Part shown: piece by piece, positions 1-5,653 of the stretch
Numbering within the stretch: position 1 is the stretch's first letter
Layout of the letters: each line of letters begins with the position of its first letter
From: Rhodobiaceae bacterium
GTDB lineage: Bacteria > Pseudomonadota > Alphaproteobacteria > Micropepsales > Micropepsaceae
NCBI GenBank assembly: GCA_009885515.1
Contig: VFKO01000596.1
Span: forward strand, 1-9,400
DNA length: 9,400 nucleotides
Direction: 5' to 3'
The notes under the pieces: model-generated
Told to the model about the DNA's origin: nothing
Databases searched by the model: none
What the model saw: the letters and a program-made list of their open reading frames with translations, nothing else
Translations under genes and position numbers: made by a program

Positions 1-9
1 GAGTTTCAT
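1..9 (-). CDS. rplO: 50S ribosomal protein L15 (uL15), first three codons only
   Basis: Only ATG AAA CTC (Met-Lys-Leu) lies in the window before it ends. Many bacterial L15 proteins begin Met-Lys-Leu, and rplO is the standard gene after rpmD in the spc cluster. An AGAGG ribosome-binding sequence overlapping the rpmD stop codon sits three bases upstream. The identity rests on gene order, these three codons and the binding site, so it is an inference. L15 is a large-subunit assembly protein that binds 23S rRNA. Confidence 0.7.
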
Positions 10-18
10 TGGCCTCTA
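10..18 (-). promoter_or_regulatory. Ribosome-binding site for rplO overlapping the rpmD stop
   Basis: Read on the minus strand, the rpmD stop TAG runs into AGAGG, followed by CCA and the ATG at base 9. The Shine-Dalgarno sequence therefore shares bases with the upstream stop codon, and only six bases separate the two genes. This supports translational coupling of rpmD and rplO, and supports the start of a gene that is otherwise cut off. Confidence 0.6.
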
Positions 19-249
19 GCCCGCTTTCCGCGCAGTCGTTTCCTCAACGATACGCACCATATGTCTTACTTTGCATACCATCCCCCACACGGCGTCGGTG
101 TTGCCCAACGTCTTGCGGCGGCCCAGCTTGTCCAGACCCAGTCCGATCAGCGTAAGGCGCTGACTTTCCGGGCGTCGCGCCGGACTTGCCGTCTGCACCA
201 GCGTAATCGTTTTGCCTTTAGGGCGGCCATCACCCGTGCGCATGACCAT
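16..249 (-). CDS. rpmD: 50S ribosomal protein L30 (uL30)
   Basis: L30 is a small large-subunit protein that contacts 23S rRNA. The 77-residue product carries the family core from about residue 14: TITLVQTASPARR, then LTLIGLGLDKLGRR (33-46) and VRHMVRIVEE (61-70). Bacterial L30 is usually about 60 residues, so this one has a roughly 13-residue N-terminal addition. ATG codons occur at positions 1 and 3. The first is favoured because GGAG lies 8 bases before it, inside the end of rpsE; the second would be 14 bases away. The gene starts two bases after the rpsE stop and ends six bases before rplO. Gene order (rpsE-rpmD-rplO) independently fixes the identity. The start is less certain than the identity. 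Confidence 0.95.
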   Translation of the reverse strand: MVMRTGDGRPKGKTITLVQTASPARRPESQRLTLIGLGLDKLGRRKTLGNTDAVWGMVCKVRHMVRIVEETTARKAG

Positions 250-251
250 GT

Positions 252-833
252 CTATGACTCCGCTGACACTTCAACAACCGAGCGGCGCGCCGTCAGAATA
301 TCTGCGACCGCCTTGCCCCGCTTGTTGGCAATCATCTTGGGGCTGTTTTGATCCTTCAGCGCATCGAACGTCGCGCGCACCATATTGTAGGGATTGGACG
401 AACCCACAGACTTGGCGACCACGTCATGCACGCCCAGCGCATCAAACACCGCGCGCAGCGGGCCACCGGCAATGATTCCCGTACCCACAGGCGCCGGACG
501 CAAAACAACCTTGCCCGCGCCATGGCGGCCTTCAACATCGTGATGTAACGTCCGGCCTTCGCGTAAAGGCACACGGATCAACTGCTTTTTCGCCGCTTCA
601 GTCGCTTTCCGCACCGCCTCAGGCACTTCACGCGCCTTACCGTGACCAAAGCCAACACGGCCTTTCTGATCGCCAACAACCACAAGGGCCGCAAAGCCGA
701 AGCGCTTACCACCCTTCACGACTTTTGCGACGCGATTGATATGAACCAGCTTGTCAATCAGCTCGCTGCGTTCGCCGCGGTCACCGCCGCGATCGCCTCG
801 CCGCGAACGGTCGTCTCTTTCTTCGCGCGCCAT
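252..833 (-). CDS. rpsE: 30S ribosomal protein S5 (uS5)
   Basis: S5 sits on the solvent side of the 30S body near the mRNA entry channel and affects decoding accuracy. The product is 193 residues against about 167 in E. coli. Most of the excess is an Arg/Gly/Asp-rich N-terminal stretch (residues 6-23, RDD..RGDRGGDRGERSE), a common sort of extension in alphaproteobacteria. The N-terminal RNA-binding domain follows: LVHINRVAKVVKGGKRF (29-45) and VVVGDQKGRVGFGHGKA (51-67). The C-terminal domain has PAPVGTGIIAGGPLRAV (114-130) and KSVGSSNPYNMVRAT (141-155). AAAGGAA lies 8 bases before the ATG. It follows rplR by 17 bases and is followed by rpmD after 2 bases. The protein looks intact. Confidence 0.98.
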   Translation of the reverse strand: MAREERDDRSRRGDRGGDRGERSELIDKLVHINRVAKVVKGGKRFGFAALVVVGDQKGRVGFGHGKAREVPEAVRKATEAAKKQLIRVPLREGRTLHHDVEGRHGAGKVVLRPAPVGTGIIAGGPLRAVFDALGVHDVVAKSVGSSNPYNMVRATFDALKDQNSPKMIANKRGKAVADILTARRSVVEVSAES

Positions 834-850
834 AAACTAAATTCCTTTGC

Positions 851-1222
851 TCAAAAACTCAAACCGCTCTCGCGAGCCGCATCGCCGAGGGCCTTGACCC
901 GGCCGTGATAGATGTAACCGCCGCGATCAAACACCACTTGCTTGATCCCGGCCTTGATCGCACGCTGTGCCACAAGCTTGCCCACGATCGCGGCCGCAGC
1001 GGTATCGGCACCTTTGCCCTTGTCGAGCGTCGTCTTGGCCTCTGCGTCCAGCGTCGATGCCGACGCGACTGTCACGCCCTTCACATCATCGATGACCTGC
1101 GCATAGATATGCTTGGACGAACGAAAGACCGACAGCCGAGCGCGCTGGCTTGAAACCTTGCGCAACTTGAAACGAGCCCGCCGCTGGCGACGCTCGAAAA
1201 GCTCTTGCCGATTGAGTGTCAT
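851..1222 (-). CDS. rplR: 50S ribosomal protein L18 (uL18)
   Basis: L18 binds 5S rRNA and, with L5, helps place it in the central protuberance. The 123-residue product has the usual length. It shows a basic N-terminal segment (FERRQRRARFKLRK, 9-22), the core LSVFRSSKHIYAQVIDD (30-46), and the conserved end VVFDRGGYIYHGRVKALGDA (96-115) followed by ARESGL. The start is 11 bases after the rplF stop. An AGAGGG Shine-Dalgarno sequence overlaps that stop codon with a 7-base spacer, which supports this ATG and suggests coupling to rplF. Nothing is missing or unusual in the sequence. Confidence 0.98.
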   Translation of the reverse strand: MTLNRQELFERRQRRARFKLRKVSSQRARLSVFRSSKHIYAQVIDDVKGVTVASASTLDAEAKTTLDKGKGADTAAAAIVGKLVAQRAIKAGIKQVVFDRGGYIYHGRVKALGDAARESGLSF

Positions 1223-1236
1223 GACTTGGCCCTCTA
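1223..1236 (-). promoter_or_regulatory. Ribosome-binding site for rplR overlapping the rplF stop
   Basis: On the minus strand the rplF stop TAG continues as AGAGGG, with seven bases before the rplR ATG. This is a good match to the anti-Shine-Dalgarno end of 16S rRNA at normal spacing. Because the site is part of the stop codon of the previous gene, ribosomes ending on rplF would be well placed to restart on rplR (inference). Confidence 0.6.
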
Positions 1237-1767
1237 CTTCTTCTTGCCTTCTTTACGCCGGATCTTTTCTTCGGCGTATTTGATGCCCTTGCCCTTGTAG
1301 GGTTCAGGTTTGCGAAAACCGCGAATCTCGGCCGCCACCTGGCCAACCTTTTGTTTGTCCGATCCCGACACGACGATAATGGTCGGCTTCTCGCATTTGA
1401 TATCGATGCCAGCCGGTATCGGATAAACCACATCGTGGCTGTACCCAAGCTGCAGCTGCAGATTCTTGCCCTGAATGGCGGCACGATAGCCGACGCCCGC
1501 AATATCAAGTTGCTGGGAAAAGCCCTTCGAAACACCATCAACCAGATTATTGACCAGCGTCCGCTGCAGACCCCACAACGAACGCATCTCATCCGACAAA
1601 TCGCGCGGCGTCACCGTAATGCCTGTCTTCTCGACAGCCACATCGATGCCGTCCACCAGGCGCAGCGACAGCTCGCCCTTCGGACCCTTGACCTTGACTT
1701 CCCGGTCCTTGACCTGGGCGGTGACACCTTGCGGCAGCGGCACCAGTTTTTTACCAATTCGCGACAT
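1234..1767 (-). CDS. rplF: 50S ribosomal protein L6 (uL6)
   Basis: L6 binds 23S rRNA near the sarcin-ricin loop, where translation factors dock. The 177-residue protein matches the usual length and has two related domains. The start is MSRIGKKLVPLP, with VKVKGPKGELSLRL at 24-37. The second domain holds LDIAGVGYRAAIQGKNLQLQ (87-106), LGYSHDVVYPIP (107-118) and the C-terminal PEPYKGKGIKYAEE signature (154-167), ending in a Lys-rich tail. AAGGGA stands nine bases before the ATG. The 39-base gap to rpsH upstream is the largest in the window and shows no hairpin or promoter that I can support. rplR follows after 11 bases. Confidence 0.98.
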   Translation of the reverse strand: MSRIGKKLVPLPQGVTAQVKDREVKVKGPKGELSLRLVDGIDVAVEKTGITVTPRDLSDEMRSLWGLQRTLVNNLVDGVSKGFSQQLDIAGVGYRAAIQGKNLQLQLGYSHDVVYPIPAGIDIKCEKPTIIVVSGSDKQKVGQVAAEIRGFRKPEPYKGKGIKYAEEKIRRKEGKKK

Positions 1768-1806
1768 TAGTCTAAATCCCTTCGCCTTCCGCGCCTTGCC
1801 GTACTT

Positions 1807-2205
1807 TTAGAATACGTGACACAGAATTTCGCCGCCCACGTTCTGCTCTCGAGCGACTGCATCCGACATGACGCCCTTCGGCGTTGACAAAATCGAAATC
1901 CCAAGCCCGTTACGCACCGGCTTGAGGTCTTTGATCGACGAATAGACGCGCCGTCCCGGCGTCGACACGCGTCGAATTTCCCTGATGACCGGCTTGCCGT
2001 CGAAATACTTGAGCTCGATCTCGAACTCAGGCTTGGATTGCGCCAGCGTAACTTCCGTATAACCGCGGATATAGCCCTCGCCCACCAGCACATCCAGCAC
2101 GCATTTGCGCAGCTTTGACGCCGGTGTTCCGACCTTTGACTGTCCCCGCATTTGCGCATTGCGGATGCGGGTCAACATATCGCCTACGGGATCATTGATT
2201 GCCAT
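1807..2205 (-). CDS. rpsH: 30S ribosomal protein S8 (uS8)
   Basis: S8 binds the central domain of 16S rRNA early in 30S assembly. In E. coli it also represses the spc operon by binding mRNA at the start of rplE. The 132-residue product has the usual length. The N-terminal domain opens DPVGDMLTRIRNAQ (5-18), with KLRKCVLDVLVGEGYI at 31-46. The C-terminal domain carries the family motif GLGISILSTPKGVMSD (100-115) and ends in NVGGEILCHVF. The start codon is preceded by AAGGGGAT with a 5-base spacer, overlapping the rpsN stop. Whether S8 autoregulates this cluster cannot be told from the sequence by eye. Confidence 0.98.
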   Translation of the reverse strand: MAINDPVGDMLTRIRNAQMRGQSKVGTPASKLRKCVLDVLVGEGYIRGYTEVTLAQSKPEFEIELKYFDGKPVIREIRRVSTPGRRVYSSIKDLKPVRNGLGISILSTPKGVMSDAVAREQNVGGEILCHVF

Positions 2206-2219
2206 TTTTTATCCCCTTA
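2206..2219 (-). promoter_or_regulatory. Ribosome-binding site for rpsH overlapping the rpsN stop
   Basis: The rpsN stop TAA runs into AAGGGGAT, followed by an all-A spacer of five bases and the rpsH ATG. An A-rich, unstructured spacer should favour efficient initiation. It is one of the better Shine-Dalgarno matches in the window, and it couples the two genes physically. Confidence 0.6.
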
Positions 2220-2522
2220 CCAGCTCGACTTGACCATGCCGGGAATCAGGCCATACGACGCCAATTCACGCAGCTTGATGCGGCACATTTTGATCTTCCG
2301 GTAGTTGCCACGTGCGCGCCCTGTCAGCTCGCAACGCAAACGCACCCGGTTGGGCGACGAATTCCGCGGCAGCTCCGCAAGTTTCAGCCGCGCCGCAAAC
2401 CGCTCTTCTGGCGCCAGCGCCATATCGTTTGCGACTTCCTTCAGCTTGACCCGCTTGCCCGCAAAGCGCTTCACCAACTGGATGCGCCGCTTGTTCTTTT
2501 CGACCGAACTCTTCTTTGCCAT
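2217..2522 (-). CDS. rpsN: 30S ribosomal protein S14 (uS14), zinc-independent form
   Basis: S14 is a 30S head protein that joins late and contacts S3 and S10. The 101-residue length and sequence mark the long C-minus form. Only two cysteines are present (C64 in RCELTGR, C80 in KMCRIK), one from each position of the CxxC pairs, so the four-cysteine zinc site of the short form is absent. Other landmarks are PRNSSPNRVRLRCELTGRAR (52-71), RIKLRELASYG (81-91) and the end IPGMVKSSW. The protein starts MAKKSSVEKNKRR. The gene begins 20 bases after rplE, with AGGAAG close to the ATG. Zinc-free S14 in the spc cluster is normal in proteobacteria. Confidence 0.98.
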   Translation of the reverse strand: MAKKSSVEKNKRRIQLVKRFAGKRVKLKEVANDMALAPEERFAARLKLAELPRNSSPNRVRLRCELTGRARGNYRKIKMCRIKLRELASYGLIPGMVKSSW

Positions 2523-2542
2523 GTCTTCCTACTTCCGCTTCA

Positions 2543-3286
2543 TCATTTCGCGAACGGAAACTGAAAGCCCGAAAGCAGAGCTTTCGCTTCCTCGTCCGTC
2601 TGCGCCGTGGTGCAAATGGTAATATCCATGCCCCAAACCTGATCAATTTTGTCGTAGTCGATTTCAGGAAACACGAGGTGCTCTTTCAAACCCAAAGAGA
2701 AATTCCCACGCCCATCGAAGCTCTTGACCGACAACCCGCGAAAATCCCGCACCCGTGGCAGCGCAACCGTCACCAGCCTGTCCAGGAAATCGTACATGCG
2801 GTCCTTGCGCAGCGTCACCTTTGCCCCGATCGCCATGCCCTCACGAAGCTTGAAGTTCGAAATCGCGACACGCGCTTTCGTGATAATCGGCTTTTGACCC
2901 GCAATCATCGTCAAATCGCGGACGGCAGATTGAATTTTCTTTGTATCCGCCGTGGTCTCACCAACACCCATATTGATGACAATCTTATCAAGCCTGGGTA
3001 CTTGCATCGCATTCTTGTACGCGAACTCATCCATCATGAGTTTACGCACGACGTCGTGGTAGCGTTTCTTCGCCCGCGGAACGAATTTCTCGCCCTCGCC
3101 CAGCGTTATCGCTTTAGAGCGCGTGGCTACGCTCTGCGAGGTTCCAGTACCTTCGCCCTTGCCGTCGCCTGCTTTGCCCTTGGCTTTTTTCTCGCCTTTG
3201 GCCTTGACAGGCTTCGCCTCTGCACCGGCCGCATCGGCCTTGGGTGCTTTTTTGGGCTTGGCTTCTTTCTTCTTTTCGTCAGACAT
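2543..3286 (-). CDS. rplE: 50S ribosomal protein L5 (uL5) with long Lys/Ala-rich N-terminal extension
   Basis: L5 binds 5S rRNA in the central protuberance and contacts P-site tRNA and the 30S head. The family core runs from about residue 70 to 247: YKNAMQVPRLDKIVINMGVG (90-109), the signature LTMIAGQKPIITKAR (125-139), and FRGLSVKSFDGRGNFSLGL (182-200). Aligned on VPR (96-98 here, about 28-30 in E. coli), the protein has roughly 68 extra N-terminal residues. The first 50 hold 15 Lys and 10 Ala and look disordered. I chose the ATG at 3286 because GGGGAAG lies 6 bases upstream. No ATG, GTG or TTG occurs in frame from there until a GTG at codon 80, inside the core. A still longer ATG at 3367 lies deep inside rplX and is unlikely. 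The start overlaps the rplX end by 8 bases. A tandem TGA TGA ends the gene. Confidence 0.95.
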   Translation of the reverse strand: MSDEKKKEAKPKKAPKADAAGAEAKPVKAKGEKKAKGKAGDGKGEGTGTSQSVATRSKAITLGEGEKFVPRAKKRYHDVVRKLMMDEFAYKNAMQVPRLDKIVINMGVGETTADTKKIQSAVRDLTMIAGQKPIITKARVAISNFKLREGMAIGAKVTLRKDRMYDFLDRLVTVALPRVRDFRGLSVKSFDGRGNFSLGLKEHLVFPEIDYDKIDQVWGMDITICTTAQTDEEAKALLSGFQFPFAK

Positions 3287-3626
3287 CGATGACTTCCCCG
3301 GACTTCTTCGCAAAGCGAACCTTGCGCCCATCCTGCAACGTCTTGAATCCAACGCGCGTCGCTTCACCCGTCTTGGGATCGATATGCGCGATGTTTGAAA
3401 TGTGAACCGGTGCTTCTTTCGAAATGATACCGCCCTGGCTGCGGGCAGATTGTTTCGTATGACGCTTCACCAAATTCACGCCCGTAATCACTACCCGCGT
3501 TTCATCAGGGAAAACCTTGACGATTTCCCCAACGACGGGCTTCTTTTTCCCGTCCTGGCCTTTGCGCGGTCTTTGCTCACCGGCAATGACCATAACCCGG
3601 TCACCTTTTTTGAATTTTGACGCCAT
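3279..3626 (-). CDS. rplX: 50S ribosomal protein L24 (uL24)
   Basis: L24 starts assembly of the 50S subunit and lies near the peptide tunnel exit. The 115-residue product opens with a KOW motif, KKGDRVMVIAG (6-16). It then has VGEIVKVFPDETRVVITGVN (32-51), VKRHTK (53-58), GGIISKEAPVHISNIA (65-80) and a C-terminal TRVGFKTLQDGRKVRFAKKS. Between the two KOW strands, where most L24 proteins read G-[KR]-D-K-G-[KR]-x-G, this protein has about ten extra residues (roughly 17-31, EQRPRKGQDGKKKPV), making the loop long and basic. The start has a textbook GGAGGT site in the end of rplN. The gene begins 3 bases after rplN and overlaps rplE by 8 bases. Confidence 0.97.
   Translation of the reverse strand: MASKFKKGDRVMVIAGEQRPRKGQDGKKKPVVGEIVKVFPDETRVVITGVNLVKRHTKQSARSQGGIISKEAPVHISNIAHIDPKTGEATRVGFKTLQDGRKVRFAKKSGEVIDV
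3287..3299 (-). promoter_or_regulatory. Ribosome-binding site that fixes the rplE start
   Basis: GGGGAAG (bases 3299 to 3293) lies within the last codons of rplX, with a 6-base spacer to the ATG at 3286. It supports translation from that ATG, and therefore supports the long N-terminal extension of L5. In E. coli the equivalent junction is where S8 binds spc mRNA; I could not confirm a comparable helix here. Confidence 0.5.
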
Positions 3627-3642
3627 GACTTACAAAACCTCC
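3627..3642 (-). promoter_or_regulatory. Strong ribosome-binding site for rplX
   Basis: GGAGGT (bases 3642 to 3637) lies in the last codons of rplN, ten bases before the rplX ATG. It is the closest match to a consensus Shine-Dalgarno sequence that I found in the window. The rplN stop falls between the site and the start, so ribosomes finishing rplN pass over it. Confidence 0.65.
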
Positions 3643-3998
3643 GGCGCCAATGAGACGATCTTCATGTGGTTCTTCGAGCGAAGTTCGCGGGTAACCGGTC
3701 CGAAGATGCGTGTTCCAACCGGTTCCCCTTGCGCGTTGATAAGGACGGCCGCGTTGCGGTCAAAGCGGATGCAGCTGCCATCGGCACGACGCACTTCTTT
3801 CGCCGTGCGCACGACCACCGCCTTCATCACGTCGCCTTTTTTGACCTTCCCGCGGGGGATTGCTTCCTTGATCGACACCACAATGATGTCTCCCACGCTC
3901 GCATAGCGGCGCTGAGCGCCACCAAGGACTTTTATGCACATGACGCGCCGCGCACCCGAGTTGTCGGCGACATCAAGATTTGTTGTTGATTGTATCAT
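3630..3998 (-). CDS. rplN: 50S ribosomal protein L14 (uL14)
   Basis: L14 lies at the subunit interface, forms an intersubunit bridge with 16S rRNA, and is the docking site of the silencing factor RsfS in bacteria that have it. The 122-residue length is exactly typical. Landmarks are the start MIQSTTNLDVADNSGAR (1-17), CIKVLGG (21-27), the basic IPRGKVKKGDVMKAVVVRTA (48-67) and the L14 signature ending DGSCIRFDRNAAVLI (73-87), then GTRIFGPVTREL (95-106). In E. coli this is the first gene of a separately transcribed spc operon. Here it starts only 21 bases after rpsQ, so it probably continues the S10 transcript. Confidence 0.98.
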   Translation of the reverse strand: MIQSTTNLDVADNSGARRVMCIKVLGGAQRRYASVGDIIVVSIKEAIPRGKVKKGDVMKAVVVRTAKEVRRADGSCIRFDRNAAVLINAQGEPVGTRIFGPVTRELRSKNHMKIVSLAPEVL

Positions 3999-4019
3999 GG
4001 GCTTGGCGCCTCGTTTCCC

Positions 4020-4268
4020 TTAAGCTTTCGACGCCGGAGCATCGTAAAGAACTTCCCAGCGCTTCAACTTTGACAGCGGCCGGCATTCACGTATGCGTAC
4101 GGGATCACCCGACTTGAAACGGCTCTCTTCATCGTGAGCGTGAAACCGCTTCGACTGTCGAATCGTTTTGCCCATCGTGGGATGGGTAAAGCGGCGCTCG
4201 ACTTCGACCACAACGGTCTTTTTGTTCTTGTCGCTAACGACAGTGCCTTGAAGTATGCGTCTCGGCAT
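4020..4268 (-). CDS. rpsQ: 30S ribosomal protein S17 (uS17)
   Basis: S17 is a primary 16S rRNA-binding protein of the 30S body with an OB-fold. The 82-residue product is of normal length. It starts MPRRILQGTVVSDKNKKTVV (1-20). It continues with VERRFTHPTMGK (23-34) and SKRFHAHDE (39-47), then the family signature GDPVRIRECRPLSKLKRWEV (54-73). It begins 8 bases after rpmC and is the last gene of the S10 set. The sequence is unremarkable and intact. The following gap of 21 bases holds no terminator-like hairpin. Confidence 0.98.
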   Translation of the reverse strand: MPRRILQGTVVSDKNKKTVVVEVERRFTHPTMGKTIRQSKRFHAHDEESRFKSGDPVRIRECRPLSKLKRWEVLYDAPASKA

Positions 4269-4276
4269 TGGTTCTC

Positions 4277-4489
4277 TCAGGCCTTCTTCTTCGTCTGGGC
4301 TTTTTCACCCAGAATCGTGTTGATACGCGCAATGTTGCGGCGGACTATTTGCACACGCGCCGTTTTCTCAAGCTGGCCCGTCGCCCTCTGGAAGCGCAGA
4401 TTGAACTGCTCCTTCTTCAGCTTGACGAGTTCGTCGCTCAGTTGGTCGGCACTCATGGCGCGAAATTCTGTTGCTACGGATTTCATCAT
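4277..4489 (-). CDS. rpmC: 50S ribosomal protein L29 (uL29)
   Basis: L29 sits by the peptide tunnel exit next to L23, part of the platform that binds trigger factor and the signal recognition particle. The 70-residue helical-hairpin protein has MSADQLSDELVKLKKEQFNL (12-31), the middle FQRATGQLEKTARV (33-46) and the signature RRNIARINTIL (50-60), followed by a short Lys-rich tail. Two ATG codons stand in tandem at the start. An AGGTGA sequence immediately precedes the first and is 3 bases from the second. This spacing fits the second ATG (base 4486, 69 residues) better. The gene is 4 bases from the rplP stop. Confidence 0.96.
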   Translation of the reverse strand: MMKSVATEFRAMSADQLSDELVKLKKEQFNLRFQRATGQLEKTARVQIVRRNIARINTILGEKAQTKKKA

Positions 4490-4493
4490 TCAC

Positions 4494-4913
4494 CTACTCG
4501 GTGTGTCCTAAACGGGTAACAAATTTGGTCCGGATGGGCAGCTTCGCTGCAGCAAGGGAAAGAGCCTCGCGCGCAACATCTGATTTTACTCCGTCCACTT
4601 CAAACAACACACGGCCAGGCTTCACCCGGCACGCCCAGAATTCCGGCGCGCCTTTACCTGATCCCATGCGCACTTCCGCCGGCTTTTTCGAAACCGGGAT
4701 ATCCGGAAACATCCGGATCCAGACGCGGCCTTGGCGCTTCATGGCACGGGTAATCGCCCGGCGCGCGGCTTCAATTTGGCGCGCGGTGATGCGATCAGGC
4801 TCCATGGCCTTCAAGCCGAACTCGCCGTAGTCAAGCGTCGTCGCAGAGGTCGCCCGTCCACGAATACGGCCCTTGAACTGCTTACGAAACTTTGTCCGCT
4901 TAGGTTGCAACAT
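4494..4913 (-). CDS. rplP: 50S ribosomal protein L16 (uL16)
   Basis: L16 binds 23S rRNA near the A site and joins late in 50S assembly. The 139-residue length is typical. Landmarks are MLQPKRTKFRKQFKGR (1-16), LKAMEPDRITARQIEAARRA (34-53) and GRVWIRMFPDIPVSKKPAEV (62-81). Next comes RMGSGKGAPEFW (82-93), then PGRVLFEVDGV (99-109). The Arg at 82 corresponds to the arginine that 2-oxoglutarate oxygenases of the RoxA/YcfD type hydroxylate in E. coli; whether that happens here is unknown. The gene starts 20 bases after rpsC and is followed after 4 bases by rpmC. Intact. Confidence 0.98.
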   Translation of the reverse strand: MLQPKRTKFRKQFKGRIRGRATSATTLDYGEFGLKAMEPDRITARQIEAARRAITRAMKRQGRVWIRMFPDIPVSKKPAEVRMGSGKGAPEFWACRVKPGRVLFEVDGVKSDVAREALSLAAAKLPIRTKFVTRLGHTE

Positions 4914-4933
4914 GATCGTTCAATCCAGTCCCT

Positions 4934-5653
4934 TTATTCCGCCGCAGATGGCGCGTGAGCGGGTGCCCGCTTTTGTCCACCTTCATTCTGTTCGCTCATG
5001 CGCTTGTCCTGCGCCATCGGATCATGCTCAAGAACTTCGCCCTTGAAGACCCAGACTTTCACGCCGCATGTTCCATAGGCGGTTTTGGCAGTCGCAACCG
5101 CAAAATCGACGTCTGCCCGCAGCGTATGAAGTGGCACGCGGCCTTCGCGATACCATTCCACGCGCGCGATTTCCGCGCCGCCCAACCGGCCACCGCAATT
5201 GATACGAATGCCCAGGGCGCCAAGCTTCAAAGCCGACTGCACCGCACGCTTCATCGCACGGCGGAACGACACGCGGCGCTCCAGCTGTTGCGCAATGCTT
5301 TCTGCAATCAGATGTGCATCGACTTCAGGCTTGCGAATCTCGACAATATTGAGATGAATTTCGCTCTTGGTGATTTTCCCAAGTTCCGACTTCAGCTTCT
5401 CGATATCAGCGCCCTTTTTGCCGATCACAACACCCGGCCTCGCCGAATGAATCGTGACCCGGCATTTCTTGTGCGGACGCTCGATAATGATGCGCGCCAC
5501 GCCGGCCTGCTTTAATCTCTCTTTCAGGAAATCACGGATCTTCAGGTCTTCATGAAGCAATTTGCCGTACTCATGCCGGTCCGCGAACCAGCGCGAATCC
5601 CACGTCCGGTTGATACCAAGCCTCAGGCCAATTGGATTGACTTTCTGACCCAT
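4934..5653 (-). CDS. rpsC: 30S ribosomal protein S3 (uS3)
   Basis: S3 lines the mRNA entry pore on the 30S head. The 239-residue protein starts MGQKVNPIGLRLG. It has a type II KH domain whose GxxG loop is GKKG (78-81) within PGVVIGKKGADIEKL. The C-terminal domain carries the signature GGRLGGAEIARVEWYREG (154-171) and HTLRADVDFA (176-185). Arg131, Arg132 and Lys135 are present at the same numbers as the E. coli residues linked to mRNA unwinding. The last 30 or so residues are a polar tail without clear structure. The start ATG shares one base with the rplV stop (TGATG), so the two are probably translationally coupled. Confidence 0.98.
   Translation of the reverse strand: MGQKVNPIGLRLGINRTWDSRWFADRHEYGKLLHEDLKIRDFLKERLKQAGVARIIIERPHKKCRVTIHSARPGVVIGKKGADIEKLKSELGKITKSEIHLNIVEIRKPEVDAHLIAESIAQQLERRVSFRRAMKRAVQSALKLGALGIRINCGGRLGGAEIARVEWYREGRVPLHTLRADVDFAVATAKTAYGTCGVKVWVFKGEVLEHDPMAQDKRMSEQNEGGQKRAPAHAPSAAE

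Noticed and set aside
765..820. GC-rich repeat-like stretch at the rpsE start
   Set aside because: It is explained by the RGDRGGDRGER codons of the S5 N-terminal extension, and is not an independent DNA repeat.
1086..1592. Second minus-strand frame of 168 codons across rplF and rplR
   Set aside because: It is out of frame with both genes, crosses their junction, and its Arg/Ser/Cys-rich translation resembles nothing known.
1768..1806. Possible terminator or promoter in the 39-base rpsH-rplF gap
   Set aside because: No inverted repeat followed by a T-run, and no convincing -35/-10 pair. The only supported element is the AAGGGA ribosome-binding site of rplF.
2516..3292. Long plus-strand open frame (258 codons) opposite rplE and rpsN
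   Set aside because: It lies antisense to two well-identified ribosomal protein genes. Its translation is rich in Arg, Leu and Phe with no recognisable motif. It is explained by the composition of the minus-strand genes.
3287..3367. Longer rplE start at 3367
   Set aside because: It would lie 27 codons inside rplX and add an Arg-rich stretch that is simply rplX read in another frame. The 3286 start has a better ribosome-binding site.
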